This document shows positions 38,620 through 48,854 of a DNA stretch of 64,000 nucleotides, piece after piece. Every line of letters begins with the position of its first letter. The first letter of the stretch is position 1. The notes beneath the pieces were generated by a model. The model made no database searches. It saw only the letters and a program-made list of their open reading frames with translations, and was not told the DNA's origin. This DNA comes from Wolbachia endosymbiont of Meromenopon meropis (GTDB taxonomy: Bacteria > Pseudomonadota > Alphaproteobacteria > Rickettsiales > Anaplasmataceae), in NCBI GenBank assembly GCA_029784595.1, contig JAJETZ010000002.1, forward strand, positions 292,000 to 355,999, written 5' to 3'. A program made the position numbers and the translations under genes.

Positions 38620-39803
38620 ATCTTATTGTGAATAAAAATTTTATTTTTAATAGTTTCATTTGCAACAAGACGACTTTCAAAATCGATATTTATTATATCA
38701 GATAACGAGTTAATGTCTGCGTAATTATTAAAACTTTCTACTGTTAGCTTTACTACTTTTATTATTTCTAAAAAGCCAATTTGTGATTTTAAAAATTCAT
38801 TGACTGCTATTTCATTTGCAGCATTGAGCACGATGCTATTTACATGTGGAAAAGAAGAATTTAACACTTCTATACTTAGTTTTAGCGCAGAAAAGCGTTC
38901 GTAGTCTGGCTCTTGGAAAGTTAATTTTCTTTGTTTTATTAAATCTAATTTATGATTTAAGATTGGCCTTTTTGGCCAAGATAAAGCATACGAGATGGGA
39001 ATTGACATATCATTTTCTGCAAGTACAGCAAGATTAAAACCATCCTTATAAACTACAATCCCATGTATTATTGATTCAGGGTGCACTATTACTTCAATTC
39101 TATTTTGATTGATGTCAAATAAATTATACGCTTCTATTATTTCTAGTCCTTTATTCATCATTGTTGCACTGTCAACTGAGATTTTCTTTCCCATATTCCA
39201 AGTAGGATGAATGAGTGCTTGATTTGCGACGACAGTTTTTAATTGTTCAAGATTACAATTTAAAAATGGTCCACCAGAAGCAGTAAGTATAATTTTTTCT
39301 ATGCATCTATTATCATTTTGTAAGACTTGAAAAATTGCATTATGTTCAGAATCAATAGGAATTATGCGTACATTTTTTTCTTTAGCTTTTTTAAGTAGCA
39401 ACTTGCCACCACAAACAATACTTTCTTTATTTGCTAACGCAATAATTTTTGTACCACTTTCTATAACTCGCATAACTGGTTCGAGACCTGCAATACCAAC
39501 TATCCCAATAACTGAAAGATCAACTGGTAAAGAAGCAACATTTATCAAACCTTCAGTACCAGCTTCTATTTGAATGTTTGTATTAAGCAAATTCTCTTTT
39601 AAATTTTTATAAAATCTTTTATCAGAGATAGAAACGTATTTTACATTTAGCAATTTTGCCTGATGCGCCAGTAACGCAAAATTCGAATTAGCACTAAGCA
39701 CTTCGACTTTGTATTCTTTTTTATTTTTTAGCAATAAGTCTACGGTTTTTTTTCCTATACTTCCTGTTGATCCTAAAACTGAAATTTTTTTCACAAAACG
39801 CAT
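38616..39803 (-). CDS. dxr: 1-deoxy-D-xylulose 5-phosphate reductoisomerase
   Basis: Second enzyme of the MEP isoprenoid pathway, 395 residues. NADPH-binding [10 protein letters not shown] lies near the start, then [25 protein letters not shown], the metal/substrate motif [12 protein letters not shown], and [10 protein letters not shown]. It starts at ATG 39803. An acidic protein of unknown function lies 51 nt upstream on the same strand and may be co-transcribed. The 3' end overlaps pstB by 4 nt tail to tail. Confidence 0.97.
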   Translation of the reverse strand: MRFVKKISVLGSTGSIGKKTVDLLLKNKKEYKVEVLSANSNFALLAHQAKLLNVKYVSISDKRFYKNLKENLLNTNIQIEAGTEGLINVASLPVDLSVIGIVGIAGLEPVMRVIESGTKIIALANKESIVCGGKLLLKKAKEKNVRIIPIDSEHNAIFQVLQNDNRCIEKIILTASGGPFLNCNLEQLKTVVANQALIHPTWNMGKKISVDSATMMNKGLEIIEAYNLFDINQNRIEVIVHPESIIHGIVVYKDGFNLAVLAENDMSIPISYALSWPKRPILNHKLDLIKQRKLTFQEPDYERFSALKLSIEVLNSSFPHVNSIVLNAANEIAVNEFLKSQIGFLEIIKVVKLTVESFNNYADINSLSDIINIDFESRLVANETIKNKIFIHNKI

Positions 39804-39854
39804 TCATGTTAATCAAAATGAGCTAAGTGCATTCTCATTCAGTATTTTCTATAT

Positions 39855-40361
39855 TCAATTACCGAGCTCATGTCCATAGTTATCTACAATAGGAGGTGAT
39901 GAATCTGATGAAAAAGACTGACCACGGTAATAACCTGCGTCACACATATCATATAAACCTTCAGCGTTGTGAGCAATTGCATTATTAGCATTTGGATAAT
40001 CGTCTGAATGAGGCCCATCATCACCAATTTGACCCACATCCATCTCTTCTGATGATGACGTATCTCCAACACCTTCATCATTAGAAAAATGTTCTGTGAG
40101 ACCTTCAAGGAATTTTATTCCAAACATATTACCTGACTTACCAAACAATGTTACTAAATTACTACCATTTATTAAACTTTCAAATACGTTACAATAAGCA
40201 GGAATTGAACCTTCATGAAAATTGAATAACCATTTCATTCCGTCTATGACGGTTGCAATAGAATCACCATGACCAAGACCAAAGCCACTCTTTTCTCTTT
40301 GATGTTCTTGATGCTGTTGAGCTTGCCATTCTGCAATGTTTGGTCCCTGAGCTTTAGTCAT
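39855..40361 (-). CDS. Acidic protein of unknown function, 168 residues
   Basis: I do not recognise this protein. It has 168 residues, no signal peptide and no membrane span. The N-terminal 30 residues are Gln/His/Glu-rich (AEWQAQQHQEHQREKSG), and a more hydrophobic middle follows (about 35-90, with IDGMKWLFNFHEG and MFGIKFLEGL). The C-terminal half is Asp/Glu/Ser/Asn-rich and probably disordered. The strong negative charge contrasts with the lysine-rich proteins usual in this AT-rich genome. It starts at ATG 40361 without a good ribosome-binding site. It lies 51 nt upstream of dxr. A secreted or host-facing role is possible but rests only on composition. Confidence 0.7.
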   Translation of the reverse strand: MTKAQGPNIAEWQAQQHQEHQREKSGFGLGHGDSIATVIDGMKWLFNFHEGSIPAYCNVFESLINGSNLVTLFGKSGNMFGIKFLEGLTEHFSNDEGVGDTSSSEEMDVGQIGDDGPHSDDYPNANNAIAHNAEGLYDMCDAGYYRGQSFSSDSSPPIVDNYGHELGN

Positions 40362-40477
40362 AAACTTTTATCTTGAGCTTTGAATTCGGCAGATTGTATC
40401 ATATATATTGAAAATATCAATAGATATTGTGCTTTGTTATGAATAAAAATACGATTTAAGTATTTTTCTTTCCAAAC

Positions 40478-40909
40478 TTATCGAAGTGGTTTTATAACAA
40501 CTGCAATAATTATAATCACAATTAATATTGTGACAATCTCATTTAAAATACGGAAATAAATGTGACTTTTTTTGTTAAAATTCATTGCAAAATCCTTTCT
40601 ATACTTTATAAGTAATGCGTAGATAACGAACATGATTAATAATCCTAGTCCCTTGATGTGAAACCATATTTCGTAGTATGGCTTCTTTATAATTGTTAGC
40701 GCGATACCAAAACTAAGAGAAAAAAGCATTGCAGGATTTATAATAAATTTCAGAAGTCTTTTTTCCATCATTTTAAGTAAAATATCACCTTCTGATCCTG
40801 ATTTTATAGTTGCATGATAGACATAAAGCCTCGGTAAATAAAGCATACCCGCCATCCACATGATGACGAAGATAACATGAAAAGCTTTAAGTCAGCTGTA
40901 ATAATCCAT
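40478..40909 (-). pseudogene. hemJ: hemJ (protoporphyrinogen IX oxidase) with an in-frame TGA at codon 6
   Basis: HemJ is a small membrane enzyme that oxidises protoporphyrinogen IX in heme synthesis. Reading from ATG 40909 the frame gives MDYYS, then TGA (40894-40892), then LKAFHVIFVIMWMAGMLYLPRLYVYH and onward to a normal C-terminus. Family members carry Trp at or near the stop position (WLKAFH), so the TGA looks like a TGG-to-TGA change. The length with the stop read through, about 143 residues, fits the family. An internal ATG at 40861 could make 127 residues but would lose the KAFH segment with its conserved His. No other start lies between. It is divergent from pdhA, with 54 nt between the starts. 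Confidence 0.75.
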
Positions 40910-40963
40910 TACAAAATATTAAAATATTTGATATTATCAGAGTTTAACAACAAAGAAGTCAAT

Positions 40964-41947
40964 ATGGAAGTAGAAAATTTTACTAAAGAGCAAGTAATTG
41001 GATTTTATAGAAAAATGCTATTAATACGGAGATTTGAAGAAAAAGCAGGACAATTATATGGAATGGGTTTAATAGGTGGATTTTGTCACTTGTTTATAGG
41101 ACAAGAGGCAGTTTCGGTTGGAACGCACGCTGTATCAAAATGCGATGATTCTTTTATTACAAGTTATAGAGATCATGGTTTAATGTTGACATGTGGTTCT
41201 GATCCCAAAATTGTAATGGCAGAATTAGCTGGTAAAAAAACGGGATGTTCAAAAGGTAAGGGCGGTTCAATGCATATTTTTGATGTTAAGAGAAAATTTT
41301 TTGGTGGACATGGAATAGTTGGTGCACAGATTCCAATCGGCACAGGAATAGGATTTGCCAATAAGTATAAAAAAAATGATAGCGTAGTATTCACATATTT
41401 TGGTGATGGTGCTACAAATCAAGGACAAACATATGAATCATTCAATATGGCAGCTTTATGGAAATTACCTGTGATTTACATTATAGAAAATAATGGATAC
41501 GCTATGGGTACTTCTGTAAGAAGGTCAACTTTAGTAACAGATTTATACAGGAGGGGAGAGTGTTTTGGTATTCCTGGAAAGCAAGTTGATGGAACGAATT
41601 TTTTTTCTGTTTATGCAGCGACAAGTGAAGCAGCAAAGTACGTTCGTAGTGGAAAGGGTCCTTTTTTACTTGAAATGAAGACATATAGATATCGTGGACA
41701 TTCTATGTCAGATCCTGCAACTTATCGCTCAAAAGAAGAAGTTGAAAATATGAAACAAAATCATGATGCTATAAGTTCTCTAAAAAATTACATAGTAGAT
41801 AATAAAATTGCTTCAGAGGAAGAATGTAAAGTAATTGATAAAGCAGTACGTGATTTAGTGAAAAAATCAGAAGATTTTGCTAAAAATAGTAAAGAACCAA
41901 GTATCGACGAGTTATATACTGATATTTATAAGTCTATAAATTTTTAA
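40964..41947 (+). CDS. pdhA: Pyruvate dehydrogenase E1 component, alpha subunit
   Basis: Thiamine-diphosphate-dependent subunit of the pyruvate dehydrogenase complex, 327 residues. Motifs are LIRRFEEKAGQLYGMGLIGGFCHLFIGQEA near the start, SYRDHG, the GKGGSMH loop, and the TPP-binding GDGATNQGQTYESFNMAALWKLPVIYIIENNGYAMG. YRYRGHSMSDPA follows in the phosphorylation-loop region. I start at ATG 40964 (MEVENFTKEQVIGFY), preceded by AAAGAAG; a further-upstream frame to 40877 overlaps the hemJ N-terminus and is not expected. The beta subunit is not in the window. It supplies acetyl-CoA from pyruvate made by the malic enzyme. Confidence 0.96.
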   Translation: MEVENFTKEQVIGFYRKMLLIRRFEEKAGQLYGMGLIGGFCHLFIGQEAVSVGTHAVSKCDDSFITSYRDHGLMLTCGSDPKIVMAELAGKKTGCSKGKGGSMHIFDVKRKFFGGHGIVGAQIPIGTGIGFANKYKKNDSVVFTYFGDGATNQGQTYESFNMAALWKLPVIYIIENNGYAMGTSVRRSTLVTDLYRRGECFGIPGKQVDGTNFFSVYAATSEAAKYVRSGKGPFLLEMKTYRYRGHSMSDPATYRSKEEVENMKQNHDAISSLKNYIVDNKIASEEECKVIDKAVRDLVKKSEDFAKNSKEPSIDELYTDIYKSINF

Positions 41948-42682
41948 TTACGAAACTCATCTTCATTATTTTTTATTAATAAAGTTGAGATATTTTTTAA
42001 CTTAAGTTTGTACAAATTTTGTATAACAAAAATATTAAGGTTAATTTTATATCTCAAATATAATTTTTTGGATTATATTCGCTATTAGTTTTATAATTAA
42101 GTTACATTTATTCTTTATAACAAGAAGTTAAACACGACTTTATATAAAATAGTTTACTAGGACTATCAAGAGTTCTTTATTTAGAATTCTATTAATGATA
42201 GAAAGAGTGAATAACTATCCTAGTTTAGTTAAAATTTTTTCTTTCATTATTTTTCTAGTTAAAACACTTCCTAAGTATAAAAATATATTAAACACAAGAG
42301 ATTTATCGTAAGACAAGTTAAAGAGTGTCACATCAAAGATGAAAAAGTAAAGGAAAGGGTGTTTTTCAACTAAAGTTATTTAATATCACAACGTTTTTAT
42401 ATAGTAAATTACTTTGCAATAAAGAATATAAATCTATATATGAATGAAGACATCTATTATTATACTTATTTTATATATAAGTAAGTGATGAATTTACTTA
42501 CGAATGTTATTCTATTTACAATTATAAAATTTATTGTGAATTTTTTTTACAAATTTAAAAAAGCAAGTTTGAGATTAATATCTAAGGATACAATTAATTA
42601 ATAGAGTGTTTTTTTTAAGATTTTTTATATATTAAAAAGATAATAAAATTGATCATATCATATATGAGTTTCTAGTGTTTAG

Positions 42683-42716
42683 GTATTAATGTGATTTTTG
42701 TAAATCACGCTAATAC
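42683..42716. other. Two-part hairpin (6 + 7 bp)
   Basis: GTATTA pairs with TAATAC outside, and GTGATTT pairs with AAATCAC inside, separated by a 2x2 internal loop and closed by a 4-nt loop. The T-run downstream on the plus strand is only moderate. Thirteen pairs in 34 nt is more than I expect by chance at this spot; it may be part of an RNA or a protein-binding site. Confidence 0.45.
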
Positions 42717-44129
42717 AAAGCTTTTTAATACCGTGATATGATAAAATAAAAATAGTGTAATTTTTTAATACTAAAAATTATTAGTGTAATTTAGAATTAC
42801 TACTATCTAAATGGTATTCTGATACATCTTCTGATACATCTAAGGTAGGAATAAAGAGGATATATTAAAAAAAACAGAATGAGATCTAAAAGTAGACTCT
42901 TTGTAGAGTTGTAAATTTGAGAAGAAGAATCAAATGAAAATTTGATACAGATTTATCTGTATATACATAGTAGCGTTATAAACATTTAGTTAATTACTTA
43001 AATATAGTGAAGACTTTTTTTTATTTAACGTTTTTATTAGTTAATAGCAAGCTAGAATTGAGCTTTATCTCAATTTAACTATTTGTGTGTATTTAAAGTA
43101 CATTATTTTATAATCTAATGATTATAGACTATAAAGCTATCAATATACAATATATTAAATATTAATAGTAAAATGCTATTTTAAATATTAATCATAAGAA
43201 ATACTAAAAACTTATAAATGTAATGAAAATTTTCTGTAAAAAGTATAGTACTACACATCGAAAAAAGCAGAAAAAATTAATCGGCAACATGTTATTTAAT
43301 ATGAAATATAGATTATATATTCATCATCAAATATGATGAGTTCTATTTAATAGGAAGATTTTTCAAATGAACACAATTATAAGAAGGTCAATAATACTAT
43401 TATCGATGAGCAATGACAAACAAGCTATAGTTAATAATAATCTTTGTGATTTCATTTTACAAATTAAGATTCCTAATTTTTGATTACATTATTTTAGTCG
43501 ATAGTTAATGCTAATATTTGTTTATGAAAGTATATTTCAGATATTAATAGAATTAATTTCTATATTAATGAGAATTATTACTTGAAATTTTCACACAATA
43601 AATACTAAGGGTAAAGTCAAGTAAGAAATGTCTTTCTTTATTTAAAAAAGGGGTATCTCACAGTTCAAAACTGTTTATTTGAAAGTTTAAGAGATGTATA
43701 AGTGTAGCTTTTATACATCGATTATGAATAAAAATAGCCTTGGTTAGGTTTTTTAGCTTGGAAATACCTTTAAAAAGAATGTTTTAGATTTTGATTAGTT
43801 AAAAAAGCTCTGTTAAATTAATCTGTATTAAGAAGAAAAATAAAATCAATTGCAATTGCTGCTTAATTTAAGATGTGCATAAATAATTCGTTTTAATTAC
43901 ACGAAGTTTAACTGATTATATCAAGTTAAAGACTATAATTGATTTTATGATTAATTTTTGAAGAAACTTCCGATTTTTGCTCTAAATATTTTTAGTAGAT
44001 AATTTATAAAACTTTTGAATAAATTAAGAATTGAGAAATCAAAAGGAAATCTTGCTACAAATTATCTTAATTAAAGAATTGCGTTTTTAGTTATAATGAC
44101 ATCTAAAAATCATTAACTACTTTATTAGT

Positions 44130-44150
44130 ACGCTATACTATAGCGTTTTT
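44130..44150 (+). terminator. Terminator-like hairpin without an upstream gene
   Basis: ACGCTAT and ATAGCGT pair (7 bp, 3-nt loop) and lead directly into TTTT. It sits 2.2 kb after pdhA, the nearest plus-strand gene, so it could end an unannotated transcript or be a relic of a lost gene. Confidence 0.4.
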
Positions 44151-44918
44151 GAAAAGAAATCTCGTAAAAAACATTTATTAAAAATCTAAAACACAATAAA
44201 GCGCCAGCAAAATAATGAGAAGAAGCCTCTTATTTTATTTAAAATATTGTAAAGTTACTACTAATAAAAAAATCTTATCAAACTATGTAGGATAAATGGT
44301 AGAAAAAGACCAAGCGTTATTGTTTCTTTTTCATAGACCAAATTCATAGACCAAGTTGAATAGCAATCGTATTGATTCCTTTCTCGTAGATAAAGATTAC
44401 AACTACTCCAGTAAAAAAACTACTTATAAAAAATTACGTATAAGTTAATTCACATCTAAAATTTAGCAACTCATTATTTATTAATTGCCATAATAGCAAC
44501 TAAAAACCAATTAAGTATCTCCAACTATTTTTATTACAAAAATAATATGATAATCATCTAAAAATCCCACAAAAATTTGTAATTCCGTTATTGCATCAAG
44601 TATTAAGTGTACAAGCAAGAAAAAACGCAATTTTCACATTTAAATTTGAGACTCTAATAATTAAGCATTACTTCTACGCTTTTTTTGGAGCGTGATAGGG
44701 GTGTACGGGTGTAAGATAAATTCTTACTTTTGTAGCTCATCAAAAATAAGAAGAAGACACAATAAAGAATACGAAAATAATACATATACTTATTACATAG
44801 TGTTAAAAACATGTTAATTTAAATCAAGTGAGTTTATTACATTTCATTTATGGAATTTTGCAATTTATATTTTTGCATGTATCATATTATACGAATTGAT
44901 TTTTATACATAGATAAAA

Positions 44919-45476
44919 ATGATAGATAGGCATGGTCTATTAGCGTTGATGAAAATAAGGCATAGTGGATGCTTATACAATCCAAATAAAGAGATAGATC
45001 AGACGGAGATTAATATGTTGATAGAAGCAGCAAGACTTTCTCCTTCGTGCTTTGGTGATGAACCTTGGAGATATGTTATTTGTAACAAGCAAAATAATCA
45101 AGACTCATGGAAAAAGTTACTGAGTTGCCTTGATGAGTCGAATCAAAAATGGGCAAAAAACGCACAAGTTTTAATTATATCGTTAAGTGCTAAAAATTTT
45201 CGAAAACTGAATAAAGGAAAAAATTTTTGTGCTAAACACGATACTGGCGCTGCAAATTATGCGTTGATGTTGCAAGCTGCATCTATGAGCTTAATGGCGC
45301 ATCAAATGTGTGGTTTTAATAAAAAAAAAATAATAGAAAAGTTTCACATACCTGGTGATTTTGATGTGCTATCAGTGATAGCAGTTGGTTACGAGGAAGT
45401 AGATGTTAAGGTTAAGGAAAAGACAAGAAGACCAGTAGAAGAGATGTTTTTTTATGATGAATGGCAGAAATCCTAA
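44919..45476 (+). CDS. Nitroreductase family FMN oxidoreductase
   Basis: 185-residue flavoprotein of the nitroreductase superfamily. The N-terminal RHSGCLYNPNKEIDQTEINMLIEAARLSPSCFGDEPWRYVI holds the FMN phosphate-binding region. DTGAANYALMLQAASMSLMAHQMCGF forms the dimer and cofactor helix. VIAVGYEE...RRPVEE closes the protein. Such enzymes use NAD(P)H to reduce nitro compounds or quinones; the natural substrate here is unknown. It starts at ATG 44919. Its last 16 nt overlap the dapF start, so the two are co-translated. Confidence 0.9.
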   Translation: MIDRHGLLALMKIRHSGCLYNPNKEIDQTEINMLIEAARLSPSCFGDEPWRYVICNKQNNQDSWKKLLSCLDESNQKWAKNAQVLIISLSAKNFRKLNKGKNFCAKHDTGAANYALMLQAASMSLMAHQMCGFNKKKIIEKFHIPGDFDVLSVIAVGYEEVDVKVKEKTRRPVEEMFFYDEWQKS

Positions 45477-46243
45477 AAAAAAAGATGCATGGCACTGGTA
45501 ACAACTTTGTTATCATAGATTCTCGCTTAACAAACAATCTAGATTGGAATTATAGACAAATTGTTGATCAAAACTTATGTGACCAGGTAATAGTTATGAC
45601 AAGTTCTTGTACAGCGGATTGTTTTATGCACATTTACAATGCTGACGGTAGTCGAGCTGAAATGTGCGGAAATGCAGCACGTTGCGTTGGATACTTGATA
45701 ATGTCAGAAAAAGGGACCGAGTATGCAACAATCGAATTAGTAAACAAGCGTATTATAGAATGCTTTAAGGTTGGTGATGGATCTATTATAAAAGTTAATA
45801 TTGGCAAACCACTATTTAAGTGGTATGAAATTCCTCTATCCACTAAATGTGATACTCTTTGCTTGCCTATAGAGATAGAAATGTTAAAAAATCCAGTTGC
45901 AATAAATCTTGGCAACCCTCACATAGTCTTTTTTGTTAAAAATATAAGTGAGATACCGCTGCAAAATTTAGGACCAGATTTAGAAAATCACATGCTCTTT
46001 CCAAAGAAAGTGAATGTTAGTATCGCGCAAATTGAAAAGTATAAAGAGATAAACTTAATAGTTTGGGAAAGAGGTACGGGTATTACTGCTTCATGTGGTA
46101 GTGCGGCTTGTGCAGCATTTGTTGCGTCTGTGCTTCGTGGATATTTAAGAGTCAATCAAACTTCCATAAATTTACCTGGTGGAAATTTACTGGTTGAATG
46201 GAGAGGTGACGTGTTTATAACTGGTAATGTGGGATTTTTATAG
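45461..46243 (+). CDS. dapF: Diaminopimelate epimerase
   Basis: Converts LL- to meso-diaminopimelate. The 260-residue protein has MHGTGNNFVIID at the start and both catalytic cysteines: one in NADGSRAEMCGNAARC and the second in TGITASCGSAACAA. NLGNPHIVFF matches the substrate loop NxGNPH of the family. It starts at ATG 45461 inside the end of the nitroreductase gene. With dapB and mraY in the same window, it supports the production of meso-DAP and peptidoglycan-type precursors. Confidence 0.97.
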   Translation: MAEILKKKMHGTGNNFVIIDSRLTNNLDWNYRQIVDQNLCDQVIVMTSSCTADCFMHIYNADGSRAEMCGNAARCVGYLIMSEKGTEYATIELVNKRIIECFKVGDGSIIKVNIGKPLFKWYEIPLSTKCDTLCLPIEIEMLKNPVAINLGNPHIVFFVKNISEIPLQNLGPDLENHMLFPKKVNVSIAQIEKYKEINLIVWERGTGITASCGSAACAAFVASVLRGYLRVNQTSINLPGGNLLVEWRGDVFITGNVGFL

Positions 46244-46260
46244 TTTCAAAACATATGATC

Positions 46261-47142
46261 TTAAACTTGATTCATTACTTTTAAAACTTTTTCACCGATC
46301 GTTGAGGGAGTTTCTATGATTGCAACACCAGCACTTCTCATGGCATCAAGCTTTGCGATAGCAGTAGTCCCACCGCTGGCAGAAATAATTGCTCCAGCGT
46401 GTCCCATACGTTTTCCAGGAGGTGCTGTTTGACCAGCTACAAATCCAACAACTGGCTTCTTAACTTTTTTTGTTTTTATAAAATGTGACACGTCTTCTTC
46501 TTCATTTCCACCTATCTCACCAATAATTAAGATACCATGAGTATCCTCATCTTTTAAAAAGAGCTCCATACAATCAACAAATGTCATACCATGAACAGGA
46601 TCTCCTCCAATTCCTATGCAAGTTGATTGACCGAGGCCAACCGCAGTTGTTTGTGCTACAGCTTCATAAGTTAAAGTTCCGGAACGAGACATAATACCTA
46701 TATGTCCACGCTTATGAATATGACCTGGCATGATCCCTATTTTACATTCTTCAGGTGTGATAATCCCAGGACAGTTAGGACCGATTAAGCGACTGCTTGA
46801 ACCAATGAGAGCATGTTTTACTTTTACCATATCAAGTACTGGAATTCCTTCTGTAATGCAAACTATTAACTCTATTTCTGCATCTATTGCTTCTATGATT
46901 GCGTCAGCAGCGAATTTAGCAGGTACGTATATCACTGTTGCATTTGCATCAGTCTTTTCTTTGGCTTCTAATACAGTATCAAAAACTGGCAAATTAAGAT
47001 GAAAAATACCTCCTTTTCCAGGAGTTACACCACCAACCATTTTTGTTCCGTAATTAATTGCTTGCTCTGAGTGAAATGTACCTTGTTTACCAGTAAAGCC
47101 TTGACATATCAATTTTGTATTTCCATCCACTAAAATGGACAT
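46261..47142 (-). CDS. sucD: Succinyl-CoA ligase (ADP-forming), alpha subunit
   Basis: TCA-cycle enzyme subunit that carries the phosphohistidine. It has 293 residues. CoA-binding [11 protein letters not shown] lies near residues 14-24, then [31 protein letters not shown] and GIGGDPVHG. The active His is in [11 protein letters not shown]. Start ATG 47142 lies within the end of sucC (13-nt overlap), with an AGAGG ribosome-binding site inside sucC. It is the third gene of an rpsU-sucC-sucD run. Confidence 0.98.
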   Translation of the reverse strand: MSILVDGNTKLICQGFTGKQGTFHSEQAINYGTKMVGGVTPGKGGIFHLNLPVFDTVLEAKEKTDANATVIYVPAKFAADAIIEAIDAEIELIVCITEGIPVLDMVKVKHALIGSSSRLIGPNCPGIITPEECKIGIMPGHIHKRGHIGIMSRSGTLTYEAVAQTTAVGLGQSTCIGIGGDPVHGMTFVDCMELFLKDEDTHGILIIGEIGGNEEEDVSHFIKTKKVKKPVVGFVAGQTAPPGKRMGHAGAIISASGGTTAIAKLDAMRSAGVAIIETPSTIGEKVLKVMNQV

Positions 47143-48305
47143 GTTTTATTTACCTCTTTTACTATTTTCTGTGCAGCCTCGTCAAGTCCGTCTGCAGTAA
47201 TAACATCTAATACTGATTTTTCTAGAATTCTCTTACCTTCTTCGAAATTAGTACCAGATAGTCTGACTACTAAGGGAACTTTTATACTAATATTTTTTGC
47301 AGCTTCAACGATACCATTTGCGATTATATCGCAGCGTATTATACCTCCAAATATATTAACTAATATGCCACTCACATTACTATCAGATAGTATAATTTTA
47401 AATGCTTCAGTAATAGTTTTTTTGTCCGCTCCACCACCGACATCCAAAAAGTTAGCAGGGTTTGCTCCGTAATATTTTATTATGTCCATCGTTGCCATAG
47501 CAAGACCAGCCCCGTTCACCATGCAACCAATATTACCATTCATTTTAATATAACTGAACCCATGCCTCGAAGCTTCTATTTCCTCTTTTACTTCTTCATT
47601 GTAGTCAGTGAGTTCTACAATATCAGGATGACGGTATAAGGCATTATCATCAAAATTAATTTTTGCATCAAGTGCAATGAAATTTCTTGAATTTGTTTCA
47701 GCTAATGGATTAATTTCTATTTGACTTGCATCGGTTGCAATAAATGCATTATACATATTTTTTGCAATATTCGTTATTTTCTTTATCTGTTCTAAGTTCA
47801 AATTAAAATTATCGCTTAACTTACTATTATCGAAGCAGACAAAACCAGTAGTATAATTAACATCAAATTTTACAATTTTTGTAGGAGAATTTTTTGCAAC
47901 TTCTTCAATATCAATTCCACCCTCCGAAGAAAATATAAACGTTGGTCTACCAAGTTTTGGATCAATCACTAGACTTAAATAATACTCATTCTTGATGCTC
48001 GAGCCTTCTTCAATATATACTTTTCTTACTTTCTGACCCATCGATTTTGTTTGGTGAGTAACCAGAGTAGTACCAAGCATAGATTTTGCAAATTGCTTTG
48101 CTTCTTCAATAGATTTCGCTAACTTTACACCACCGGCCTTACCCCTGCCACCAGCATGAATTTGCGCTTTAATTACAAACGTGTCGAAATTTAGATTCTG
48201 TAATTGACTCTCTATTTCTTCTCTGGAAGAAGCAACAAATCCTTTTGGTATTGGAATATTAAACTTACGTAAAATTTCTTTCGCTTGAAATTCGTGAATA
48301 TTCAT
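47130..48305 (-). CDS. sucC: Succinyl-CoA ligase (ADP-forming), beta subunit
   Basis: ATP-grasp subunit of succinyl-CoA ligase, 391 residues. It begins [22 protein letters not shown]. It contains the nucleotide-binding [34 protein letters not shown] with metal ligands, and [18 protein letters not shown] with [16 protein letters not shown]-type [11 protein letters not shown] and [13 protein letters not shown] in the C-terminal half. It starts at ATG 48305, 37 nt after rpsU. It ends inside sucD by 13 nt, so both subunits are made together. Confidence 0.98.
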   Translation of the reverse strand: MNIHEFQAKEILRKFNIPIPKGFVASSREEIESQLQNLNFDTFVIKAQIHAGGRGKAGGVKLAKSIEEAKQFAKSMLGTTLVTHQTKSMGQKVRKVYIEEGSSIKNEYYLSLVIDPKLGRPTFIFSSEGGIDIEEVAKNSPTKIVKFDVNYTTGFVCFDNSKLSDNFNLNLEQIKKITNIAKNMYNAFIATDASQIEINPLAETNSRNFIALDAKINFDDNALYRHPDIVELTDYNEEVKEEIEASRHGFSYIKMNGNIGCMVNGAGLAMATMDIIKYYGANPANFLDVGGGADKKTITEAFKIILSDSNVSGILVNIFGGIIRCDIIANGIVEAAKNISIKVPLVVRLSGTNFEEGKRILEKSVLDVITADGLDEAAQKIVKEVNKTCPF

Positions 48306-48342
48306 AAAACAACCAATAGTTAAACTACTCTACTAAAAATTA

Positions 48343-48540
48343 TCATCCGCAACGTTGTCTCCTATTTTCTTGTTGACGCTTCTTTTTTTTAGCCTCAGCT
48401 TTTTTTTTAGCCCTCTTTTCTGATTTCTTTTCATGATATTGCTTTTTCATTTTTATACTTCTTCCTTCTTTTTGAATCGTTTTTTTTAATACTGGAAAAG
48501 CTCTATCCACATCACCGTAATGAACTGACACTTCGATCAA
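48343..48540 (-). CDS. rpsU: 30S ribosomal protein S21
   Basis: Small basic ribosomal protein, 65 residues, matching S21 throughout. It has VSVHYGDVDRAFPVLKKTIQKEGRSIKMKKQYHEKKSEKRAKKKAEAKKK-type sequence; the N-terminal part folds as the conserved helix, and the lysine-rich tail is typical. The start is an unusual TTG at 48540, supported by a GGAGC ribosome-binding site 10 nt upstream and by the absence of any in-frame ATG before the conserved start. It is the first gene of the rpsU-sucC-sucD run, with 37 nt to sucC. Confidence 0.93.
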   Translation of the reverse strand: MIEVSVHYGDVDRAFPVLKKTIQKEGRSIKMKKQYHEKKSEKRAKKKAEAKKKKRQQENRRQRCG

Positions 48541-48854
48541 AGTTTTAATGCTCCGTTTATTTGTTAATAACTCACTTATAAAGTGAAATGTTCACATTGT
48601 CAATTGTTTTATGAAAATAACTGCAACACATATTTTGTATTCTAAAGTCTTCTTAAGATAATCTAATTATTAAAAGGAAGGTCTATGTTGCGTGTAGAAA
48701 CAGTACAGCTCCGTATGCTTTTTGGTTATTTATCATAGTTAAATTGACTTTTAAAGTTAAAACAAAGCTAGAGTTTAATTTATAACTATAATAATACAGA
48801 AGAGTAATGTGAGGATCAAATTGGTGAATTTTTATTGCTTTAAGTATCCTTTTA
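48541..48854. other. Gene-free stretch between secB and rpsU
   Basis: It contains a 17-codon plus-strand frame at 48685-48738 behind an AAGGAAGG site, probably fortuitous. A 68-codon minus-strand frame at 48683-48889 also occurs; it overlaps the end of secB in another frame and shows no family pattern. The rpsU promoter should lie here. Confidence 0.5.

Larger units (their letters stand above)
41948..44918. other. 3-kb gene-free region with several hairpins
   Basis: No protein or known RNA gene is supported. Stem-loops seen are at 42683-42716 (two-part, listed), 43056-43075 (7 bp), 43321-43339 (7 bp), 43660-43674 (6 bp), 43693-43719 (9 bp) and 44130-44150 (7 bp with T-run, listed). A 12-bp direct repeat occurs at 44330-44354. 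A G+C-richer patch near 44676-44716 holds ACGCT/AGCGT pairing and a repeated GGGTGTA. Some of these stems are expected by chance in AT-rich DNA. Confidence 0.65.

Noticed and set aside
40478..40861. Reading hemJ as an ordinary gene starting at the internal ATG 40861
   Set aside because: It would begin within the first membrane helix, after the conserved KAFH segment; the upstream coding signal continues across the TGA.
40892..40894. Reassignment of TGA to tryptophan
   Set aside because: Several genes here (ribF, dapB, sdhC) end in TGA with tight downstream starts, so TGA is a normal stop.
48685..48738. 17-codon frame behind a good AAGGAAGG site
   Set aside because: Too short to judge; no downstream gene on that strand that a leader peptide could control.
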